Assembly (NCBI GenBank): GCA_947044405.1
Contig: CAMRHE010000067.1
Span: 2,177,501 to 2,241,500, forward strand
Source of the DNA: Leptodactylus fallax
Taxonomy: Eukaryota; Chordata; Amphibia; Anura; Leptodactylidae
Direction of reading: 5' to 3'
Length of the DNA stretch: 64,000 nucleotides
The first letter of the stretch is position 1, and every line of letters begins with the position of its first letter. The translations under genes and the position numbers were made by a program. Shown here one piece after another: positions 1 to 10,163 of the stretch. The notes beneath the pieces are model-generated. The model did no database searches. It saw only the letters and a list, made by a program, of their open reading frames with translations, and had not been told where the DNA came from.

Positions 1-470
1 AACACCTGATAGGTTCCCTTTAAGAAGTGCATTTAGAGGTAAGCCAGTCAAACCAATATAAAAGCACAAAAAGCTGAAACGCAGAAAGAGAGAGGAGGTT
101 TGGGGGAAAAACAGATGTCAGCTTTACTCAGATGTGGACATACCCTTACTTGGGCTATTAGCCACACAAAGCATTCAAGTACAACTTCATACAGCTGACG
201 ACTGAGCCTTACAGTCAGGTAAGAAGTGATAAGTTTCCCTGTTTGGTCAGACATTCTGTTGGTTACGGTATCAAGACCCTGAAGGAGGTATACCCATCTC
301 ATAAAGGGAATCAGAGTGGGTCTGACCTCTTGGACACCCACCGAGCGATATGCCACCATTTTACAAAATGGAAAAAACCTTTAAAAACGTAACTAAAAAG
401 AGCAATACTTTTACCAAATTCACATATATTTTGCTTTATTTAGCATAAAAGTAATAAAAAGAACATTTAC

Positions 471-1174
471 CTGTCTTGATCTCGGTCTGCCAGGAGAAAA
501 CTTCCTTTTGGTGATAGCTGGCTTACCCATGCCAATTTTTGGAGTTACAGATATAAATGTGGTTTGAAAGGCATTTGCTGTGCTATAACTATGTGCCGGA
601 GTTTGACTCTGAAATAGATCGTTCGATGAATGAAAGTCGATGGAAACTGCAGGAGAGGATGACACACTGGTCTTACTGGTGTCCACGGAGGTTGCAGGAG
701 ACTCCATCCCAGTGGGAGACTTGAGACTTTTGTGCCCTGCGGGTGAGCTAATTTCTGTAGAAGTCTCACTGTTAGGAGTAGTTTCCATGTCGTGTAGATC
801 AGAAGTTTCAGAAACCAATGGATCATCCTTTTTTTGTGAAATGTGTTCATGACCCCTAGTCAAATCAAAGTGCTCTTCTAACTTAGCATCGCCTGTGAGC
901 TCAAACTTTGATGGTGATCGACAAGAATCCTCCATGACATGTGGTTCACTCCTGCCCTCAGTAGGACTTTGAGTTTCTTGGTGTTGAAGCGAACTTGCTT
1001 CATCATGAAGACACAGTGACTGCTGTGTTGATATCTTCTCGCTTGCAGCCGTTCCTACAGCCTCATCTGGTACCATGTGCATGTGGTCTGAATGAGAGAT
1101 GTCCATACTGTCTGCTTCTGCATCGTAGGGAACGCGTGTTTCCAGCTCTGCTTTATCATTGTGCTCTGGTCTCA
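471..1174 (-). CDS. KMT2C: KMT2C exon: linker after the N-terminal PHD cluster
   Basis: This is a 704-bp exon with acceptor ...CCTTGTAG at 1176-1175 and donor CAG|GTAAAT at 471/470. It opens with TG, completing a Val codon begun in the exon at 2547-2657. The translation starts RPEHNDKAELE and is rich in Ser, Thr, Glu and Asp (disordered). It ends with the conserved basic stretch GMGKPAITKRKFSPGRPR then SRQ, which contains a GRPR AT-hook-like core. Most of the linker is poorly conserved in vertebrates whereas the end is nearly invariant, which fits KMT2C. No domain with known fold is visible before the terminal motif. Confidence 0.93.
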
Positions 1175-2546
1175 CTACAAGGAAAGGGGAGAGTTTTACA
1201 TAAATCATCATTATACACCATACCGATCATCTAATATTTGCATTATTTCTATAAATGCTTTTTTTCTATCTTTAACTGTGCTTAATGCGTGGATAACTGT
1301 AGAGATGTTGACTAATGCTACATTCACATCTGTGCCGGAGCTCCAAGCAGTGTCTGCCGAAAATTAGGTAAAAGTCTCGCACAGAGGACTATTTACTCCA
1401 CCGGATTAAGTTTATAAAAAACAACGGACACCTGACAGATCTCATTATAGTCTAAAGGGTTCTGCTTGGCTCCGTGTGTAACCGATATTTTAGCGGTCCA
1501 CCTCTCTGTTTGTTTAGGTCCCCATATGTCTCCTAGTAATACAAACTGGACGTGAGATCTGTGACTCCAGGATGCTCGTACCTTCAATAGCTCTCATGTA
1601 CCAGCAAAGCTTATTCCTTGGCTTCTACTTCTATAGGCCCAGAGGGTCATCCTCTCCCTTGTGCTGACTAACATGGATTCTGAACAGAGTTATTCACCCC
1701 AAACAGACACACACTAGGCGGTCAGAGTACTCTTTCTGTACACTAACACAAATGCCTAAGTATTCACCGCCTCTCCCCTTATGCTTTCATACCCATCTCC
1801 AGCCTTTGTGATCTGCCCACCCTGAAAACCTGGATACCGTTCTCCACGCCCTGATCTGTAGTCTACATCATCACCCATCTGCAAGCAGCACTTTCCGCTC
1901 TGCTTGCTTCATGCGGAAACTGAGTAAAAACCACACGGATCCCATTATAGTCTATGGGGTCTGCGGGTTTCCCAGGTTAACTGCTTTTTATGTGTACAGG
2001 TTTCCATTCGGGGGGTCCCCAAGCGGACTCCCCGAGCGGAAACCCGAATGCAGATGTGAATCGGGCCTGCCTGCTGCAGCTATGTCAGATTCAGCAGCAC
2101 AGCCAGATATGCTAAGGAGTTAAACTCTACAGCATCAAAATGGTAGCAAGTGGCAGGGGCTTTACTTTGCATTTAGGAAACAACTGAACAATAAAAGAAA
2201 ATTCAGTGCAAACATGTCAAGAGCCTTTAAGGGACCAGCCACATGGAGTTCCAAAGCTGCACCCAGGGGCCTTCATTGCTTTCACTTATAAGTAGGTGAA
2301 ACACTGATTGATTATGGGGCAATTGTTCATTACTGGCTGAGCGGTAACCTCAGCTGCTCATAACTTTTGTCCAATTGGTGGGCTGTATGTTAAATTGTTA
2401 AGTCCAGGTGCAGGCAGGAAATTGTCGGTATAACTCGGGGTGTATAGCACCCTATGTTTGTAAATTATATCTATTCTGCAGAAAATAAATTAACAGATAA
2501 TAAATCAATAAACCACAACAACGTGTAAATAATAAATGGCACAAAC
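1175..2546. other. KMT2C intron with MITE fragments
   Basis: This 1,372-bp intron contains hairpin-MITE pieces. One begins near 1316 (ATTCACATCTGTGCCGG). Another, at about 1897-2073, has the motif CCCATTATAGTCTATGGGG and ends ATGCAGATGTGAATCGGGCC; the same core recurs at 18.2, 24.8, 56.1 and 58.6 kb. No other gene is seen. Confidence 0.6.
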
Positions 2547-2657
2547 CTTCATCAAGACACATTACTGCTGCTCCTGGAACATGATCATTGTGATTAAGTG
2601 TTGCTGCTTGAAATGTCATTTTTCCACCTGTATCCTCGTCTCTCTCATCTGGGCACG
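2547..2657 (-). CDS. KMT2C: KMT2C exon: acidic linker after the last N-terminal PHD
   Basis: This is a 111-bp exon with acceptor TTAATTTAG at 2659-2658 and donor GAAG|GTTTGT at 2547/2546, a weak donor without the usual AAGT. It translates in the only open frame as CPDERDEDTGGKMTFQAATL and continues to CLDE. The first two bases (CG) complete Thr from the preceding exon and the last base (G) starts Val. The position corresponds to the human stretch containing EGPEDQMVFSEQAAN. The exon is too short to appear as a long open reading frame and was placed by splice sites, phase and order. Confidence 0.85.
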
Positions 2658-2899
2658 CTAAATTAATAAAGCAGAGTTAATTCAATAATGGAATGAAAAT
2701 CATTACAGTGTTTCTAAAGTCCATAAATAGAGACAACAATGGATGCCTGGAAGCTCAAATACTATGTTCAGCAACAATTGTGTTAGCTTGGTCTCAAGGT
2801 TTTTAACCACTTCGTAATAGAAGAGCATTTAGTCTTGTTTTGGTAAAGACCTTATAGAGAATAAAGAAGAAAATATATACCTTTTGGAAAAATACTTAC

Positions 2900-3039
2900 T
2901 GGGTTCAGATTCTCCAACTTCCATCCCCATACATTCTTCCCCTACATCTTCAGATTGCTTACATAATGCACAGATGTAATCGTCTTTCCACTGATCATCT
3001 AAATAGTCCGCACATTTTTCACAGTCTAGATGTATCCAC
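2900..3039 (-). CDS. KMT2C: KMT2C exon: C-terminal half of a PHD finger
   Basis: This is a 140-bp exon with acceptor CTATTTGAG at 3041-3040 and donor CCCA|GTAAGT at 2900/2899. It encodes WIHLDC...DDYICALC, which supplies the His, Cys and last Cys pair of a C4HC3 PHD finger begun in the exon at 4668-4840, followed by an acidic tail (EDVGEECMGMEVGESEP). The order and spacing match the KMT2C segment with WVHLEC...EEYICMYC in human. The first base completes Arg (AG|G). Confidence 0.93.
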
Positions 3040-3429
3040 CTCAAATAGAAAAAAAATTACAAATCAATGGAGAACGCAACAATTTCACAAGCAGTAAATG
3101 CCACAAGTTATCATGAAAAAGTTCTTTCATATCAGAAGCACTCCACAAAAAAAAAAAAAAAAAAAAAGGAGCTTTTTAGAGTTCCTGTACATGGCGTGAC
3201 CCGGCTGTGGTAAGTGCATGTGATTACCTCCAATTGTCACGCTGCACCTACACTTATTATCTGAAACAATAGCAAGTATAAGTGCCGCTAAACAAGCGCA
3301 GGTCCAGCCGGGCAATAAGCAGTAATCACATGCCATTACAGCGGTCAGGTGGCACCGTGTACAGGTATCCTTACATATTCCTCAACTCCTGTCTAACTAA
3401 ACCAACAACTGTTCCCTGAAGATGGAATA

Positions 3430-4385
3430 TAGAATATACACTGAATGGTCACTTTATTACAGACACCTGTCCTTTTCACAACTGGAGCTTTTCTGTGTGG
3501 ACATTAGACACATGAGCAAGTTTTCTATCAACCAGCTTGTGTGTGAATCCACTTCAATCAGAAAAAGTGAGTAATTGGAGTGACCTTGAATGAGGCATGT
3601 GTATCGGTGCTAGGCTAGAATGAGGGAAAACCCCCAGTGAAAGAGGTCACGGGGGATGTCAGGGATCGTTCTGACAAAAAGACACAGTTTAGAAAATTGC
3701 AGTCAAATCCAATGCTAGTGCTCCAACCATCGTGTCTGAAAGAATCATTCTATAACCTAGATGGGCTATAACAGCAAACGAATAGTCTGAGTACCAATGC
3801 TGTGTAATGGAAAACGAAGGGCAAAAGTCCAGTGGGCAAATGGTGAATCCAAATTTCTGTCACAACATTGCTGATGGGTGGGTGAGAATTGGGAGTAAAC
3901 AGAGTGATGAACCTTTCCTGTTAGGCTATGTTCAGACTACCGTTATGAATGTCCGCTGCCGTCATCCGTCGTAGCATGAGAGCAACAGGCATTAATGGTA
4001 GGAGTAATAAATACGGATGGAGCCCCCTCTGTCAATGTCCAATCCCACTGACTCTAATGTAAACAACATGACAGAATCTGTCTTCCTGCATGCAGGACTT
4101 TTTTCCATTGGAAAAGTAAAAAAGAAAGCTTCCGTCATGCTTTTTTTAACATAGTGTTGAATGCAGATGGACACGCCCAACGAAGGAGGCTCCATTTGCA
4201 TCTGTCATTTACTGTCATTTGCTCTCATTCTGTGAATAATGGCAGCGTGAACCCACCCTTAGGTGTCACCAGTCCAGGATGGTGGAGGTGGAGTATTCAA
4301 CAATGAATTGCTGTGGTTTTGAAGGCCCAATGAGGTCTACGAGCCATTAGATGGTTGATCTGATATGCTGAACTATACATTCCAC
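3430..4385 (+). mobile_element. Decayed Tc1/mariner element relic
   Basis: The sequence has the layout of a Tc1-type transposase gene, including a stretch (about 3700-3910) that recalls the central transposase region and a later piece at 4268-4300 reading CAGGATGGTGGAGGTGG, equivalent to the Tc1 GGGGVMVWG segment. Stops and frameshifts break every frame, and much of the C-terminal half is missing. A hairpin MITE interrupts it at about 3921-4262. The assignment is from recognition of the sequence pattern; ends were not defined. Confidence 0.5.
3921..4262. mobile_element. Hairpin MITE nested in Tc1 relic
   Basis: The left end TTAGGCTATGTTCAGACTA and the right end GCGTGAACCCACCCTTAGG are complementary in outline. 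The interior holds paired copies of a GAGAGCAA/TTGCTCTC type motif. The flanking relic resumes after the right end, so this insertion is younger than the relic. Similar GTTCACACTACCGTTAT ends occur at 47.04 and 62.5 kb. Confidence 0.55.
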
Positions 4386-4442
4386 TCTAGAATTTACAGA
4401 ATACATATACATATTCTCTCTCTCTCTCTTTATTTATTTATT

Positions 4443-4447
<5 letters not shown>

Positions 4448-4518
<71 letters not shown>
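4448..4518. repeat. (TA)n microsatellite
   Basis: About 70 bp of uninterrupted alternating T and A is preceded by short (CT)n and TTTA runs and followed by poly-T. It lies in an intron. Confidence 0.97.
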
Positions 4519-4526
<8 letters not shown>

Positions 4527-4667
4527 TTTTAATTATATATATAAAAAAAACATAAGTACTTGTGGGGGATAACCATGTGGACAGACCATTTTGACAGCAC
4601 TCCATCATGTATGACAAGCTACGATTTAACCATCTGCCATTTGTATAGGTATAAACCTTTTTATTAC

Positions 4668-4840
4668 CTTTTGCACATTTGACAATGCAGAAGATCTTTG
4701 TGCATGTCTGCCTGAAGAGGATTATCACAAATTGGACATGGCAAACTGGTCTGCTGCTGGAAACAGTTATCACATATCAAACAGTTGAGATACCATTGTC
4801 GACTGGTCCGCGCCCCACATTCTGCACATATACGGCAGTT
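4668..4840 (-). CDS. KMT2C: KMT2C exon: end of PHD and start of the next PHD
   Basis: This is a 173-bp exon with acceptor CTTCTCTAG at 4842-4841 and donor AAAAG|GTAATA at 4668/4667 (a weak donor). It encodes NCRICAECGARTSRQWYLNC, then LICDNCFQQQ and CPICDN...LLHCQMCKR. It completes the finger started in 5479-5593 and supplies the first two Cys pairs (CPIC, CQMC) of the next one. Compared with the human KMT2C segment as I recall it, the piece between these pairs is changed and one residue shorter, and the frog copy lacks the GKCYH stretch. The core C4HC3 ligands remain. Confidence 0.94.
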
Positions 4841-5478
4841 CTAGAGAAGGGAAAGAAAGAAAATTAATGAGTATCTTCACATATAATGTATCAAGGCTGT
4901 TGTCATTATCACATTCTAACTTCAACACAGAAAATACCACTTTACCATGTTAGAATAAAGTTCACCAAATAGTTATATTAAAATGGAGCCAAATCTAAAA
5001 CTAACTAACTTAAAGATCAGTAGGAGACTGACCGATGAGATCCCAAACAATCAAAAGAACAGCGGATTTTGGTCCTATGTTCAAAATGGAGTAGTGGTTG
5101 GACAGCACAGCATTATTCATTTCAATGTATGTGCTAGAGATAAGCAAGTACTGTACTTAAACTATCTCCAGCACTCCCATTAAAATTAATGGAGCGGAAA
5201 TAGCTGACGTACAGCACTTGGCCATCTCTGGCAATCTCACTAAAATGGTGCGGTGACAGCACTACCTCACCACTCAGAAAGGGGACAAAACACCTCCCCA
5301 GGAGTCTCAGCGGTCCAACCCTCAGTGATCTGCAAGGGGATAACATGCACAGATGGCCTAACTCCTGTAAGTACATACACCATTCCTTTTAGATGCAAGT
5401 GAAAATTGTTGCTTTGTAAAACCTCCCACATAGTCAGAGGCAACCAAAATCAACCACTTGCACACAGAGTCAACTCAC
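4841..5478. other. KMT2C intron, unremarkable
   Basis: This 638-bp intron contains fragments of a low-complexity interspersed repeat around 5000-5350 (two near-repeated segments reading AAGCAAGTACTGTA and similar). No gene or full mobile element is seen. Confidence 0.5.
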
Positions 5479-5593
5479 TTTACACTTCCAGCCATTTGTT
5501 GGTACAGAGTCCATAACAGGCTGCAGACAGAACGTATGGTAACCTTTGTCACATGTATCGCAGACCAGCATCTTGTTGTCATCTCCAGAGTGT
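5479..5593 (-). CDS. KMT2C: KMT2C exon: PHD finger core
   Basis: This is a 115-bp exon with acceptor GTTTTACAG at 5595-5594 and donor TGTAAA|GTGAGT at 5479/5478. It encodes HSGDDNKMLVCDTCDKGYHT, then FCLQPV and PTNGWKCK. This is the CxxC...HxxC...C portion of a canonical PHD finger that begins with CKVCQNC in the exon at 6221-6392. Residues are nearly identical to vertebrate KMT2C. Confidence 0.97.
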
Positions 5594-6220
5594 CTGTAAA
5601 ACAATAGCAGAAAAACAGGCTCAGCTGACAAATACATGGCAAAAAGGAGGATGGGAGGAAAAAAAAAAAAAAAAAAAAAAAACACAGGCAGATTGGGAAT
5701 AAAATATTAATCTCATTCATTCTGTATGTAGATAAAATATTTCTTATCAGGGCATATGTAAAATAAATTAGTATCATGGCTTTCATCATACCAACCAATA
5801 GACTGTAGTCAACAGCAAGTCAAGATAAGCAACATGGCTTATGGCACTGTGTTAAGCTCTGTTCATACTGGCATCAAGCTTTCCATTTTACAGGAGGCAT
5901 GATGAATATGACCAATCCATTATCATTTGTAACAAACAGCTATGATTTATTTGACAGACCTGGTTAGTTTTTTTTCTCCAATTGCGTACCACTACATAGA
6001 GAACCGAGCCGTCTGCTTCCTGCTCCATTCTCTGTGTAGTTCTAAGAACAGCTGATCGGCAGCAAGCGTACGACCCAATACAATAGGTCATCAATATCAT
6101 AAAAAGCCAGAACTAAACACACCATTACTGCCATTTTCCACTATGATCAGTACTGTATTGTTAACACTAAAAACTACGTCACCACAAATATATCTCTAAC
6201 ACTTCTATTCTACAACTTAC

Positions 6221-6392
6221 TTGCAATTCTGACAGACTTTACAATCTGGGCACTGCCAACCAGCACGCTTCAAAGGGGTCACTGCTATCTCCAGACACAT
6301 GCCGTGGTAATGTTGACCACAAGTTGTGCAAAAAAGCTGGTCCAACAGGTCTCCAGAGCTGTCACACAGTGCACAGTTTGCGTCATCCTTAT
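6221..6392 (-). CDS. KMT2C: KMT2C exon: PHD finger
   Basis: This is a 172-bp exon with acceptor TTCTTTCAG at 6394-6393 and donor TGCAA|GTAAGT at 6221/6220. It encodes KDDANCALCDSSGDLLDQLF, then CTTCGQHYHGMCLEIAVTP, KRAGWQCPDC and the start of the next finger KVCQNCK. All eight zinc ligands of a C4HC3 PHD are present (CALC, CTTC, H..C, CPDC). The wording CTTCGQHYHGMC is diagnostic of KMT2C in my recall, since KMT2D has a different run here. Confidence 0.97.
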
Positions 6393-6758
6393 CTGAAAGA
6401 ATAACCAATAAGAAAGAAAATGTACTTACGCAACATATGGAAGAAAAATCAAACACTTATGACAGGTTGGGTTTATGTTCTGTGATCTGTTTTGCCGGTA
6501 AGCAGCAAGATCTGCGTTTACATCCCAAGAACCAGTGACACTCATGTCTATGGGTTGTGTCTGGTATTGGAGCTCAGAGCTTCATCCAAGTGAACAGTAC
6601 AAAGCTTCAGTACCAGACTGAGTCCACGGACAAGAGTGGCTCTAATTCTATTGAAAACAACCTCTTCAACACTGCCTGGCATCACCAGGGAATGGAGCTT
6701 GAACCTGATCAGGCAACATCTACATGGAGAGTGTGCAAATAAGAAAAGCTTCACTTAC

Positions 6759-6921
6759 AACGCTCAAGAGCCTGATCGATGTGCTCGGGGCAAAGAAGAG
6801 AAAAGCAGGCGAGATCCTGAAAGGCGCCAGATCCAGCAGCGCAGGGGTAATGGTATGTCTGCGAACAAGTCTCTTCACAGCATTTGATAGTAGCTCCAAG
6901 GTGCTTACAGTATGCACAGCG
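6759..6921 (-). CDS. KMT2C: KMT2C exon: PHD half of the first extended PHD
   Basis: This is a 163-bp exon with acceptor TTATTTCTAG at 6923-6922 and donor CGTT|GTAAGT at 6759/6758. It encodes RCAYCKHLGATIKCCEETC, then SQTYHYPCAAGSG and FSLLCPEHIDQALER. This is the C-terminal half of an ePHD: CAYC, CC..C, HYPC and the final CPEH. Together with 19877-19986 and 31420-31605 it forms one zinc-knuckle plus PHD unit split over exons. The separating introns include the largest in the window, at 13 kb. Confidence 0.97.
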
Positions 6922-9900
6922 CTAGAAATAAACACAATGGAAAACTTACACTCTACGGGATACAGACGTTTATCTCTATAGGTACAAACATGACTTCTAC
7001 AAAACATACGGCTTATATAAATGTTCATAGCAAAACATCAACTTGATTTTTTGTAGCAGCATTAAAGTGGATAAATGTCGACAATCATGAGAATGGAAGT
7101 CTGCGATCCCAGTGTGAATGGACCAGTAGTGCGCAACAGTGACAGCCACTCCATTCACTGGTGAAGCTGATGGAGTGCTGGCCACGCATGAACACCACCG
7201 TGTCAGTCACACGGACCACCCTTCTCATGTACAATGATGGAACACAGAGCAACTAGACACGTATCCTAGATAACTACATTTTGTGGGAAAAACTCTGTAA
7301 GGCTTACCTATTCATATGGAACAATGGTTGTTTCTATGGGCTGTAACTTCCAACAAATGATTTTAACAAGTCAACCCATATAATGATTCCAGAGAAAGCC
7401 CTTCCTGTTTGGCAACAACTCTCTCTTCCCCCATGCACACTTATCAGTGCACGTGTCCTGAAGGTGAAGAGGGGAGAAAGCCACTGACAAACAGCTCTGA
7501 CAGCTACTAACCTCCCAGAGAACAAACGGATTGGACAGCTGAAACATAAGAGCCCAATCCCTTATTCTTCTTGGCATCTGCCATTTGTGAAGAGTTGGGA
7601 GGACCTCATACACATTAGATGGTCGGCCTATCCTGCTGAAATTGGCAGGTTCAGCTTATCCACATCTACCGTGCATGGCCAGCTGTAGGTGCACACACAG
7701 AAGAATAGAATACATACTATACAACAGAATATGTAGAGAATTTGGAACTTTTAAAAGAGGACCTTTCACCACTAACTCCGACTTTACATCCTTCAATAAG
7801 TGCTGCCTTTATTGGTATAGGTGCTGCAGTTATTTATTCTCTAGCCCCAAGCAATCATTGCTTTTAGCTTCAGTACAATTACTCTTTATACTGTCAGGTG
7901 GGCGGTCCTTGTCCTTCTGTTCCAGGCCAGCACCGCCCACCTGACAGTAGAGAGCTGAAACTAACAGCAATGATTGCTTGGAGCGGTGAGGGCTAGAGGA
8001 AAAATGACAACTGTGCTGAAATCAGTATTGAAGGGTGCAATGAATTGGTGGAGGTGGTGAAAGGTCCTCTTAAAGCAGTTATGCCATGCTCACTTGGGCA
8101 GATGATCGCTGCCACCACATCTTGGTAAGATTAATATTATAAGATGAAAAAGATGATATTACAGTTTTTTCTGTATTATTTCCAGAGATCATATCAGTTA
8201 AAAACAGTCAGGAGTTAGATATTTATATGCCGCTACAGCTATTACCCTGGATGTGTTTTCAACTAATGATATTTCTGGCAAAAAAAAACAAAAAACAGAA
8301 AAACTGCAATCTAGTGTCACGTTAAAGACAAGAATCTCCTCCTTCATATAGCACCAAGAGAACTGTTCTATGTTTTATAATGGCCAAGATATAACTGTTT
8401 AAAATGATCCCCGGCTTAGTTTTCCTGCCTTATTAGAGACTGTATATCTATACTTCTTTAAAGGGGACTTCAAACACGTGGCTAATTTTTTCTTCTCAGG
8501 AAGAGACATCATGCCCATTGGTCACCTGGCCATGCTGCAGCTCAGTCCCATTCAATTTAAAAGGGATAGAGATGTGGCATTATGTGACCAACAGATCTGA
8601 TGTCGCTTCCCGAGAAGAAGAAAGCAGCCATGGTTTCCAATCCTGTGCAACCCCATTAAGAAGCAGTGAGAGAAACAGGAGAAGGATTTCAAGGAAAGGA
8701 GACAAAATCCGTTAATAAAAGTAAATCACAATATTTATTAATGTCACAAATGCAGCCAGAAAATCATACGTTGTCTAAATGCTCAATTCCGCTTTGAAGA
8801 CCAGAAAAATAAATGTTGCTGGCAGAAAACGTCTGCTGTAAGCAAGCTCTATAAGACACTGCAAGGAGATTTTGCATTGCAATGGCTTAAAACAATGGCA
8901 AACTTAGAATAAATTTTGAAATATCCTCAAATACATGCAATTTATTTTCTGCTGCATGTGAATGAGGTTTTATAAGACGAAAGACTGTATTGTATTTTGT
9001 AGCAATTTTCCATTGGGGAACCTGGGAGACACACTGCATGAACGTAGTCTAGGAGTCTTAAGCGGGCGTTTTGTAAACTGTTGCCATATGCGAAAGTATA
9101 CAAAGCCTCACAACATTAATAATGTAACGGACTGACAACATTAGCATTATTGAAGCTTTAGTGCTGTCGATGCACCTTAATAACAGACTTAAAAAAAAAA
9201 ATAAAAAAATAAAAAAAATAAAAAAAAAGGTTTACGGCTTGAAGGCTCCAGCGCTGGTGCGGCTTAACCTGCCAAATCCTTGTCAGGCCTTTTATGACGC
9301 GTGAGTCATGGATCTAGCAGGAGCCATAACTGTTCGGTTAATGAGATCCCCCAGATTAATACGCTTACTTCACATCAGCATTGATTTTTCTAACCATTTA
9401 ACAATGTCCCAAAACAGATGTGCAGCCCAGTAAACTCACTTTGCCTTCATGTTTACAAAGTGTGATGACATTTTTACAATTATGCATAATCTGCTCAGCT
9501 AGTATTAAGGAGACATAATAATTCTTCGCCATCTGCTTTTTAATTTCACATTCCCTTCCTCGGCGTGTTAAGCTAATAAGCATTTGCTGTACAAGGGAAT
9601 CAAGAAGTAGAGAGGAAAAGTGTTATACAACTAAGAGCGAACTTCTGGAGACTGTTCACACTGGCGTTGATATGGGCCTATTCACACACGGCTCTTTGGA
9701 TGCAATCAAAATAGCTATAAAAAAAAAAAAAAAAGTCAGCAGACCTATAAAGTGGAGAAAACTTTATTGTTAGGCTCCTTACGTTGCATTTTTTTTTTTT
9801 TTTTTTTTTGCAGATTATGGTCAATATATAATGGATGCAAACACAGAGTCCATTTGCATTCGTTTTTACTAGAAAAATTTTAATGAAAGGGAATCTACTA

Positions 9901-10163
9901 TACTAAAAAAAAAAAAAAAAGATATCTGAAAAGCCCTAACTATGGGACAGACTTACTAATGAAAGTCTGATTTGTGCCAAGAAACTGGTATATATATCAG
10001 GGTGTAACAAGTGTTCAAGTGCCGATTGTCAGGGGGGATGGGAGGGGGCGGCAACAAGCCACTTCTATGTATTTAGAGACAGAGTAAGGGCAGTGACATG
10101 AACCTTTGCCCCAGGTGACAAAAAGCCTACATACAGCTCTGTATATATGCTTTACACCATGTA
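6922..10163. other. KMT2C intron (3' part): one TTAA MITE, otherwise low-complexity intronic DNA
   Basis: This is the gene-proximal part of a ~13-kb intron. It contains the palindromic MITE at 7751-8073, A/T-rich runs at about 8280, 9190-9230, 9720-9810 and 9900-9920, and a partial TTAA-type end near 8459 (TTTAAAGGGGACTTC). I see no coding exon. Confidence 0.6.
7751..8073. mobile_element. TTAA-flanked palindromic MITE
   Basis: TTAA occurs at both ends, with TIRs AAGAGGACCTTTCACCAC at left and GGTGGTGAAAGGTCCTCTT at right. The whole element folds on itself; for example CTGTCAGGTGGGCGGT at 7891-7906 pairs with ACCGCCCACCTGACAG at 7933-7948. There is no ORF. The TTAA target suggests mobilisation by a piggyBac-type transposase (inference). 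Confidence 0.8.

Larger units (their letters stand above)
3040..4667. other. KMT2C intron: Tc1 relic, hairpin MITE, long (TA)n
   Basis: This 1.6-kb intron is made mostly of repeats: poly-A/T, a decayed Tc1 element, a hairpin MITE inside it, and a (TA)n tract. They are annotated separately. No further gene is seen. Confidence 0.7.

Noticed and set aside
4447..4560. Frame with YIYIYI repeats
   Set aside because: It is a translation of the (TA)n microsatellite.
5470..5798. Alternative frame over the PHD exon including poly-Phe
   Set aside because: It extends through an intronic poly-A/T tract; only the KMT2C frame at 5479-5593 is conserved.
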